64,000 nt of DNA, from positions 4,615,001 through 4,679,000 of the forward strand of contig JBBBDQ010000750.1 of assembly GCA_037127315.1 (NCBI GenBank), written 5' to 3'. The notes beneath the pieces are model-generated. The model saw only the letters and a list, made by a program, of their open reading frames with translations, was not told the origin of the DNA and searched no databases. The first letter of the stretch is position 1. Each line of letters begins with the position of its first letter. The DNA is from Ascarosepion bandense. Lineage: Eukaryota > Mollusca > Cephalopoda > Sepiida > Sepiidae. This document shows positions 55,900 to 64,000 of the stretch, piece by piece. The translations under genes were made by a program, and so were the position numbers.

Positions 55900-56330
55900 A
55901 AAAAATACGATTTGCGTGCTACGAACTACCCTTTCATTATAATTCCTATTACCGCCAGTATTACCCAATTTCTTCCAGACTCCACCCAAGCCAAACTGGG
56001 GATGGGATCGCAGATGCAAGGATAAAGGTGAAGATAGTGTTTATAATGATAGTATACAGACGGGAGATTTGATGGGATATGCGGGTCATGCCTTCGCTAG
56101 GAAATCACTTTTTCTGGATAGAAAAACTCGGAGCCCAATTGCAGAGAATAGGTGCCCCCTATTTTCGCTTTATTGTAAGAAACGTGGCAAGGTTGATTTG
56201 GTACCCATATTAAGTTGGAAACGTAAATGGTGGAGGCGGGCATGGATGCCACTGAGAGCTTAGCAGCACATTTAAGCACGCATGAATGGTTCAATAGGCC
56301 TGGCTTCATGGTTTTGAATTATATTCAAAT
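55900..56330. other. Low-repeat interval of unknown nature
   Basis: One of few stretches that does not resemble any repeat here, with balanced composition. Plus frames of 64 and about 40 codons occur (56069-56263 and 56227-56345), and AATAAA lies at 56331. No domain, no splice pattern I would trust. Confidence 0.35.
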
Positions 56331-56356
56331 AAACCATGCAATACTGTCATCCATTG

Positions 56357-56395
<39 letters not shown>

Positions 56396-56409
56396 TGTCA
56401 GTCATTGCT

Positions 56410-56494
<85 letters not shown>
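56357..56494. repeat. (TA)n, (TG)n and (GA)n microsatellites
   Basis: TA at 56357-56393, TA/TG at 56411-56447, GA at 56448-56494. 'ctgtca.ccattgctta' is duplicated before each TA block. Confidence 0.95.
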
Positions 56495-56498
<4 letters not shown>

Positions 56499-56637
56499 AT
56501 AAAACATATTTGGAAAAAATTATCAGGACATGTTTCGCCCGTGATCTGGTGTCATCCTGCGAAAGAAATATATTGTATATTTACCATTCCATCAGATCAT
56601 CAGATTCTCATACAATTTTAATCGCTCCATCCCACGT

Positions 56638-56638
<1 letters not shown>

Positions 56639-56688
<50 letters not shown>
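56639..56688. repeat. (TA)n-(GT)n microsatellite
   Basis: TA then about 17 GT units. Confidence 0.9.
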
Positions 56689-56689
<1 letters not shown>

Positions 56690-56949
56690 TGTATTTAGGT
56701 AGCAACCCCTCTTTTATAAATGTCTTATTGAAGACTACTTATGAAGCGCCACGATTTAAGCTTTTTATTATACTTTCATTGCATGTGTACAAATACGTGC
56801 TTTTCTGGCCATAGAATGTGTAAAAACTGTTCAAATGATCTGAAGCGCTTTCGATTAATCTTCTAGCCGTTATCAAGGATGATATTTTGTGTGATTGAAT
56901 ATTTAGATTTTTACATTATTCCAGAGGTTTTGAATTTAGAGTTGTCATT

Positions 56950-57116
56950 CTCCTAGTTCGGTTGCCCTCTAAGGTTATAACACCATGTCTGTCTTGTTAT
57001 TTAACCCATAGCTGGGAAGAAGTGATAAAGTCATACCTTTCGAAAAGGTATTTGCCGCAAGTGAACGTAACGAAATCGAATGTAATTCGAACTCGGCTCT
57101 ACGATTCCTCAATCCG
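56950..57116 (-). mobile_element. tRNA-derived SINE, partial
   Basis: Promoter half with B box 'gaattcgaactcgg' and body. It lacks the 3' hairpin part and breaks into (ATCT)n at its promoter end. Confidence 0.75.
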
Positions 57117-57140
57117 AGCATCTATCTATCTATCTATCTA

Positions 57141-57402
57141 TGGATGTTCGTTGTGGTGCAGAGGGAATCAGTTGAATTCCTTGCATTGACTTATGCGCAA
57201 ATACCATTGGAAAAGGTATCCGACCGTTCCCCCCAGTTATGGGTTCAATAACAGGACAAATTTTGGTTCTATAGCCTTGGCTGTCAATCAGTCTGCCGCA
57301 GAAAGTAATGGCAAACTATTATGGGATAATCTTCTGACCAGTCACTCATGTCTCGAAAGAAGCATAATCGCCCAAGCGTGTTTCACGTATGGCACTTAAC
57401 TG

Positions 57403-57404
<2 letters not shown>
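57141..57404 (+). mobile_element. tRNA-derived SINE lacking the B box
   Basis: Starts 'ggatgttcgttgtggtgcag', jumps by deletion to 'aatcagttgaattcc', then body and 3' end 'gtatggcacttaactgat'. It sits between two (ATCT)n tracts and faces the minus copy at 56950. Confidence 0.8.

Positions 57405-57466
<62 letters not shown>
57405..57466. repeat. (ATCT)n microsatellite
   Basis: It begins inside the last bases of the SINE ('aactgATCTATCT'). Confidence 0.95.
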
Positions 57467-57689
57467 CAGCTACTCTATCTATTTATCTCAGGCTATATAT
57501 ATATATTTATATATATATATGACAATATAAGCAATATATATATATATATATGAACGTGATTATAATAATACTGGTCTCGAAACCCTTACTCGAAAACTAT
57601 CGAACGAAGGAAAAAATGGTTCTAATAAAAGAAAGAGCTTAGGGCATGAAAATCAGTCAAGGGTGTTCGGATCGAAATCAGCACGAAGT

Positions 57690-57835
57690 GCAAAGAAAAA
57701 AACCGACACGAGTAACCATCTAACAGAAAGCGCTCAATACAAAGGCTGAGCAAACTAAATAGCACCTAATGAGCCAGCTTTCCCTAACGATCCGTTAAGG
57801 AGAAACCTAGGTAGGTTCGGCTGGCTTATTAGGAG
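57690..57835. repeat. Nested hairpin repeat related to the 19.5-kb palindrome
   Basis: CCTAATGAGCCAGC and GCTGGCTTATTAGG (one mismatch) enclose a second hairpin around 'ccctaacgatccgttaagg'. The flank 'gcgctcaatacaaag' resembles 'gtgctcgatacaaag' at 19500. Confidence 0.6.
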
Positions 57836-57839
57836 ATAT

Positions 57840-58430
57840 ATATATATTGCATCCACGCGATAATAGGTGAATTACAAATAGATATATAAATTTACTTGTT
57901 GCTCTGCTTGTGCGTACTTGTTTGATACCCTAAAAATTAAATAGATATAAAAAGAGTGAGTGAGTGTGTGTGTGTGTGTGTCTGTGTGTGTGTGTGTGTC
58001 TGTGTGTGTATGGTACAGCCTGCGTATTATACAATAACGTTAAAAATAATGCTTAAAAATAAGTTCATTTTGTCATTTTGTACCAGGTCTATTGTGAGAT
58101 TTATAAATAAACACTTGTTTTATCAAAGACATCTTAAATAAAATAGATTAGTCATTTAAATAAGACTATTTTCTTTCCTAAGATTGGTATTAATATAAGC
58201 ATTTTGGTCACAGTTTTGGAACAAACAGTAATAAGTAATGTATAAATGAAAACAAAAGTTTTGTGGATATTTTTAATATGTTTTTTTATATGTTATATTG
58301 AAAATCTGACGAAATTTATACAAAAGGTAGTACATGAAATCAATGACTATCCAAAGGTTTAAACATATCGAACAGATTTAATTGCAACCTTCTCTCGTAC
58401 CATTTTTAGAACTATTAAAATTTGAGAATT
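57840..58430. other. Unassigned interval
   Basis: A (TG)n-like tract at 57958-58010, otherwise AT-rich unique DNA. Confidence 0.5.
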
Positions 58431-58619
58431 ACGATGGGGGTGATTTTACTGCAGGGTGCCGGAACAGTAACCTGTACTGAAAACGGAATCGAAAAGACGA
58501 ATTCGAATTTCGACTTAAGTAAATACTGTTTGGGACAGTATGATTGGGAAGTCCACATAGCCCACAAAAGAAAAAATAAATAAATAAATAAATAAAAATA
58601 TGTAAGGAGCTAAATATTC

Positions 58620-59275
58620 TTCTAATCAATTCGTCTGTGCATGGATTACTGCTGTCAGGAGCCTCCGCTGTTCATTTCAGTGTTCTTGACAGGCTCCAAA
58701 AGAGAATCAGTAATGTAATAGAAACCGACTTGGCGGCTCGACTCCAGCCACTATCTCACCGACGGGATGTGACTTCCTTCTGTCTGTTCTATAAATGTTT
58801 TCATGGCTTCTGCTCCGACTAACTTAATTCACTGGTGCCCCTGCCACATAAGTTTACACGTGCAACCAGACTGGCAGCTGGGTCCCACCCATTCACAGTT
58901 AGATCAACCAAATGCAGACGACAATTTTACTCCATCAGCTTCTTTTCTCGCACTTGTGGAACTCTTTTCCATATTCTTGCTTTCCTCACGGCTACAACCT
59001 CCAGGAATTTAAATGCGATATCAATACTCATCTTTTAACCACTTGACTCTAGTTCTTTCTACATCACCCTGTATATCTTTTCCTTTCTCTCTACCTTTGC
59101 AACTGACATCACGCCTGTATTCCCATGCTTCTCCTGCTTCTTTCTCTGACACCCCATGTAACTGGTTCGTCTTTCTCTTTACTCTACTCCTATCTAATCT
59201 TTTACTCTGATGTAGCCCCCTGCGCATTAGCGGCGGTACCGCTTTGCTTGGGGTGAAACGATTAAAAAAAGAAAA
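58620..59275 (+). mobile_element. Jockey/CR1-like LINE C-terminus and 3' UTR
   Basis: FSVLDRLQKRISNVIE, DLAARLQPLSHRRDVTSFCLF, PTHSQ type frameshifted segment, and the 3' tail 'ggggtgaaacgattaaaaaaag'. The 3' UTR runs parallel to the 45-kb copy. Confidence 0.85.
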
Positions 59276-59279
59276 ATCA

Positions 59280-60260
59280 ATACAAGCGAGGTGATAACTA
59301 AGACACACGGGGTTACTGGGAGTGAAAGAAAATGAAAAACTTTACAAGGAACCGTGAAACCAATCCTAAATAGTTATATATTTTTGTTTACTTTATTTAA
59401 GCAATAATAAATTTGTTGTATCGCTGAGGTGGATACGATACACAGAGAAAATGTGCTGTGGTATTATTCATCACAATATCCGGTGCTTAACGGTTATACA
59501 CAGAATAGTACAATAGTTACAATGACAGTCAAGACAGAACCTACAACACAGAGAGGATGGGTTTAGATCGCAATAGTCGCCGAAGTAATCAGTCCGAAAT
59601 TACTCGAAAGACACTTGAATATTGCACCTCGAATGCTAATATTCCTTACTTAAATAGACCATTTCAGTCCATGGTCCATTCCATCATTGAGAGTTCTGCA
59701 GGGGCGTCACCCACTCTGCAACAAAATTACATCCATACATTTACATCCCCTGAAAATATTTAATGAAATAAAGTTCCGTGGTATAAGAAGCTTGTTTCCA
59801 TATACCTGAAATGTCTTTATTCTTGTGTCTATATTATTTTTAATGAGTTAATTCCAAGCAAGGCAACAATGTCACTAAGACGTAAGGGGGGAAGCTACTA
59901 AGAATGAAAGAGAATATGAAGACTAGAAAAAATCATCATTTAGCATAACATCTGTTAAGACTTTCATATATAAGTACGGGTATCAATTTAAGTTTTAACT
60001 GGTCTTTATTTCTTTTTAGCTTCCGGTGAAATATGATCATACATTGCTTATCTTATGGAAATTATTTTACTTTCATAACATCTTACCAATTAGGCTAAGT
60101 ATACTAATCAGAATGCGGCCTTCAAATTAGCCATTTATCTGTATTTTTATCCTGTCATATCTATCATACCATATTGTTTGTTTACCGTACAAACACAGTA
60201 TTAGATATAATACTTATGATGTAAGAGTTTTTTAGGTGTAGACGTGTCATCATTATTACT
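59280..60260. other. Unassigned interval
   Basis: No family recognised. A 68-codon plus frame (59557-59763) has no known domain. Confidence 0.4.
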
Positions 60261-60265
60261 TTTAA

Positions 60266-61456
60266 TTCTTCTTCTTCTATGTGCCCTGTCTTTTCAGGGC
60301 GTAGGCGATCATGGCTTTCCACGTCTCTCTATCCCTGGTGGCTCTTAGCACGCCTTCTCCTGTTGCACCATGTAACCCTCGTTCCATCATCCACCTGATT
60401 AGGTCCTTCAAATATATTATCCGTTACTTTACCCTGTCTCCATTTCCCTCTATCTGGCCTGCTAGTATCAGGTTTTCCAAGCCGTCCTTCCTTATTGCAT
60501 GTCCCAGGAATTTCAGCTGTCTCTTCCTGATGCTCAGTATTAATTTCCTTTTCGTTTCCATCATTTCCAAAACCTCATCATTGCTCACATGCTCGATCCA
60601 TGATATTCGCAGCATCCTTCTGTAGAATCAAATTTCAGTTGCTTCAAGTTTTTCCTTCATCTTTGATGATATTGTCCAGCATTCACTGCTATATTGAAGA
60701 ACTGACAACACATAGCAATCCAGTAGTCTCTTCTTTATTTTTAGCGAAATTGTCCTGTTTCTTAATACTTTATTCTTCTGGAATTCTTCCTTCGCCATGC
60801 CAATTCGCCCTCGGATCTCTGTGTCGCACTTTCCGTCTTCCGTTATAACACTTCCCAGGTATTGAAATTTTTGTACCTGCTTGATTCTAGTATCTCCGAC
60901 CAGTATTTTGCATATTGGGCTGCCTTTTTACTGATGACCATGCATTCGGTTTTCTTGCAGTTTATTTGTAGTCCTTTCCTGTCACTCTCTTTAGCTACCT
61001 TCTGTAGGAGATCTTGCAGTTTCCTTTCTGTGTCTGCTATCAGACCTTTTCTGCATACCTTAGGTTGTTTAAATTGTGGCCTCCGATGAAAAATCCAGGC
61101 ATAACTTCTAGGGTCCTCAAAATATTCTCGCTGTACAAGTTGAACAGATCCGGTGAAAAACACATCCTTGTCTTACGCCCCTTTCTATCTTTGTATATCA
61201 GCTGAATTCGTTAACTGTCCGTATAAAAGTGGTTTGCTGCCAGTAAAGATTCTTGACTACTCTTAAGTCTTTCCCAAATATGTCAAGGCTGCCGAGCATC
61301 TCCATAAATTCTTTGTGGCGTATTTTGTCAAACGTCTTCGCATAATCAATAAAACCTGGGCACAAGTCTTTCTTCATTTGTATTGCCCCTTCAGAGAACA
61401 TCCTAATCATAAATATGGCGTTCCTTGTTCCAGTGTCTTTGACGAAACCGCACATT
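60266..61456 (-). mobile_element. RTE-like LINE, RT to 3' end
   Basis: Read 61456 to 60266. MCGFVKDTGTRNAIFMIRMF, GFIDYAKTFDKIRHKEFMEM (motif A, FDKIRHKEF intact, unlike the 7.6-kb copy), DLRVVKNLYW, then a decayed stretch where motif B and the YADD box should be (frameshifts near 61200; the YADD itself is not readable), IADTERKLQDLLQKVAKES, EIRGRIGMAKEEF type block, RQLKFLGHAIRKDGLENL and the 3' end in 'cttcttcttctatgtgcc' (reverse). It complements the 7.6-kb copy. Confidence 0.85.
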
Positions 61457-61569
61457 AGCTTTTCTAAACAAAATGTAAATAAAAATGAAATGTCACAAAA
61501 AAGCGATGAAAGAAAACTAGTTTAAAAATTGTGAAAATGTTAATTATTATTTATATAAAGAATTCAAAC

Positions 61570-63075
61570 AACTTTAGGCTATTATGTCTATTAAGACTAA
61601 GACAAGAAAGTTTAAAGAATGTCACTTGAAAAATTATAATTGTTATAATGCTTCATCTAGGAAATTTGAAAAACTTAAGATTATTAAGAAAAATAGTATA
61701 AAAGAAAGATTAGTATGAAAATAATAATTGCGATAATGATTCGTCTAAGAATTTCGAACATCTTAAGACTGTTACGCTTAATAAAGACTAATATGAAAAT
61801 AATAATTGCGATAATGATTCGTCTAAGAATTTCGAACATCTTAAGACTATTACGCTTAAGAAAGACTAATATGAAAATAATAATTGCGATAATGATTCGT
61901 CTAAGAATTTCGAACATCTTAAGACTATTACGTTTAAGAAAGACTAATATGAAAATAATAATTGCGATAATGATTCGTCCATGAATTTCGAACATCTTAA
62001 GACTATTACGCTTAAGAAAGACTAATATGAAAATATTAATTGCGATAATGATTCGTCTAAGAATTTCGAACATCTTAAGACTATTACGCTTAAGAAAGAC
62101 TAATATGAAAATAATAATTGCGATAATGATTCGTCTAAGAATTTCGAACATCTTAAGACTATTACGTTTAAGAAAGACTAATATGAAAATAATAATTGCG
62201 ATAATGATTCGTCTAAGAATTTCGAACATCTTAAGACTATTACGCTTAAGAAAGACTAATATGAAAATAATAATTGCGATAATGATTCGTCTAAGAATTT
62301 CGAACATCTTAAGACTATTACGCTTAAGAAAGACTAATATGAAAATATTAATTGCGATAATGATTCGTCTAAGAATTTCGAACATCTTAAGACTATTACG
62401 CTTAAGGAAGACTAATATGAAAATAATAATTGCGATAATGATTCGTCTAAGAATTTCGAACATCTTAAGACTATTACGCTTAAGAAAGACTAATATGAAA
62501 ATAATAATTGCGATAATGATTCGTCTAAGAATTTCGAACATCTTAAGACTATTACGCTTAAGAAAGACTAATATGAAAATAATAATTGCGATAATAATTC
62601 GTCTAAGAATTTCGAGCATCTTAAGACTATTACGCTTAAGGAAGACTAATATGAAAATAATAATTGCGATAATGATTCGTCCATGAATTTCGAACATCTT
62701 AAGACTATTACGCTTAAGAAAGACTAATATGAAAATAATAATTGCGATAATGATTCGTCTAAGAATTTCGAACATCTTAAGACTATTACGTTTAAGAAAG
62801 ACTAATATGAAAATAATAATTGCGATAATGATTCGTCTAAGAATTTCGAACATCTTAAGACTATTACGCTTAAGAAAGACTAATATGAAAATAATAATTG
62901 CGATAATGATTCGTCTAAGAATTTCGAACATCTTAAGACTATTACGCTTAAGGAAGACTAATATGAAAATAATAATTGCGATAATGATTCGTCTAAGAAT
63001 TTCGAACATCTTAAGACTATTACGCTTAAGAAAGACTAATATGAAAATAATAATTGCTATAAAGATTTCGAACGA
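61570..63075. repeat. 78-bp satellite array, about 17 clean units
   Basis: The unit 'atgaaaataataattgcgataatgattcgtctaagaatttcg..' is 78 bp, that is 26 codons, so the frame is kept over the array. The minus strand is open for 441 codons of a 26-residue repeat. Plus frames break only where 'cgtccatga' occurs in a unit. Units at 61570-61710 and after 63045 are decayed while the centre is homogeneous, as expected for unequal exchange. I do not call a gene. Confidence 0.9.
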
Positions 63076-63449
63076 TAAGAATTTTGGTCATCTTAAAACT
63101 AAGTGACTAAGGGTTATTTTATTTGATTCAAATAAACCCGTGATATCCTGAAAAGAAATATAGACTTACAAATTTTATTCAAGAGAGAGGAAATAAATTC
63201 AGAATTGGGATCTTCTTCTCAAATACATAAAAAAAAAAACATTAAAAGGAAAGTTAATAGCAAAAATAAAAAGGTGCCCAGAGAAAATAAGAATATTTGC
63301 AAAATATCCAATGAAAAAAAGTAACAAATAGACCGATTATGTCCAAATAGAGGCCAAAGGTGATAGTAAAGCATTGGATAGGGTGGTATTTATCTCGCTC
63401 TGCGTTTGAGAAAGAGAGAAAAAGATAGAGATAGAAATATAGAGAGGGA

Positions 63450-63451
63450 CT

Positions 63452-63517
<66 letters not shown>

Positions 63518-63518
63518 A
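63450..63518. repeat. (GA)n microsatellite
   Basis: About 33 GA units with one AAAG interruption. Confidence 0.95.
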
Positions 63519-63539
63519 AACGAAGAGGTGAGCGGGTTA

Positions 63540-63726
63540 TAAATTGTCCGTACTCTTCTACTAGCGTCGAGCTGAGCCACAAAGATGTACGGCTTTGCTA
63601 GAATTTAGGTCTTCATTCCCTCATTTCAATTTTCCACTAGTCTGGAGCAATTCTGTCGTAAATTGAATGTATTTACAAACGTGGACAAGTTTTATATCTC
63701 TTTTACACCAACAACTACAACCATTT

Positions 63727-63763
<37 letters not shown>

Positions 63764-64000
63764 CGCTTTCGCTTATATTATGCGCTGGTTACAATTTAAG
63801 TTATTGTTATCAACGCTATTATCATCACCAATTTTTAGTTATGACAATAACTCCTATTATATTCCTATATAACTTCCTCTTGCCTTCTTCGTTCCCTCAA
63901 AATGTCCTACTCGATATAGTTTGTGCGCACTTCTTTTGAATCGAATTAAAACAGTATTAGTTTTATTTTCTTTTAAATACTTGTGAATTCACATCGAATT
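63540..64000. other. Unassigned interval with (ATT)n
   Basis: A (TTA)n tract at 63730-63763, otherwise nothing recognised up to the window end. Confidence 0.5.

Noticed and set aside
61684..63009. 441-codon minus-strand open frame
   Set aside because: It is the translation of a 78-bp satellite whose unit length is a multiple of three. The plus strand is almost equally open, so openness is a property of the repeat.

Overview
The window reads as repeat-dense, AT-rich, intergenic or intronic DNA from an animal, most plausibly a cephalopod mollusc such as an octopus. That assignment rests on the many tRNA-derived SINEs, the mixture of non-LTR retrotransposons, Penelope-like elements (PLEs) and mariner or Tc1-like fossils, and the very abundant (TA)n, (ATCT)n, (CA)n and (GA)n microsatellites. 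I recall the SINE type from octopus, but I could not check this against any database. I found no convincing host protein-coding exon, rRNA gene, intact tRNA gene or CRISPR array.

Layout. 1-5 kb holds Penelope-like fragments (GIY-YIG endonuclease, RT thumb and N-terminal regions), two hammerhead-ribozyme-like motifs directly downstream of PLE coding ends, a Helitron-like end and a foldback with a tRNA-like arm. 5.4-5.8 kb holds two hammerhead-like motifs about 295 bp apart, resembling a retrozyme monomer. 5.9-13.9 kb is a patchwork of broken LINEs of three types (RTE-like, Jockey/CR1-like, and one with a restriction-like endonuclease tail) with SINEs. 14-18 kb is low-complexity and minisatellite DNA. 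18.2-22.3 kb holds a PLE remnant, a perfect 58-bp palindrome, a 1.6-kb foldback element that received a SINE, and a second kind of PLE-like RT remnant. 23.5-24.7 kb is a tandem SINE plus mini-palindrome array. 27-31.9 kb is LINE wreckage. 31.9-40.85 kb is a giant degenerate 37-bp minisatellite containing a mariner fossil, a 5S-rRNA-like SINE and a 600-bp palindrome. 41-54.9 kb again holds LINE, PLE and SINE fragments. 55-61.5 kb holds SINEs, microsatellites and LINE fragments. 61.57-63.08 kb is a 78-bp satellite that is open on both strands.

None of the mobile elements seen here looks able to move by itself: every reverse transcriptase is truncated, frameshifted or missing catalytic residues. 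The most interesting thread is the number of separate Penelope-like lineages and hammerhead-like self-cleaving RNA motifs packed into one window, together with many long inverted repeats that could form double-stranded RNA if transcribed.
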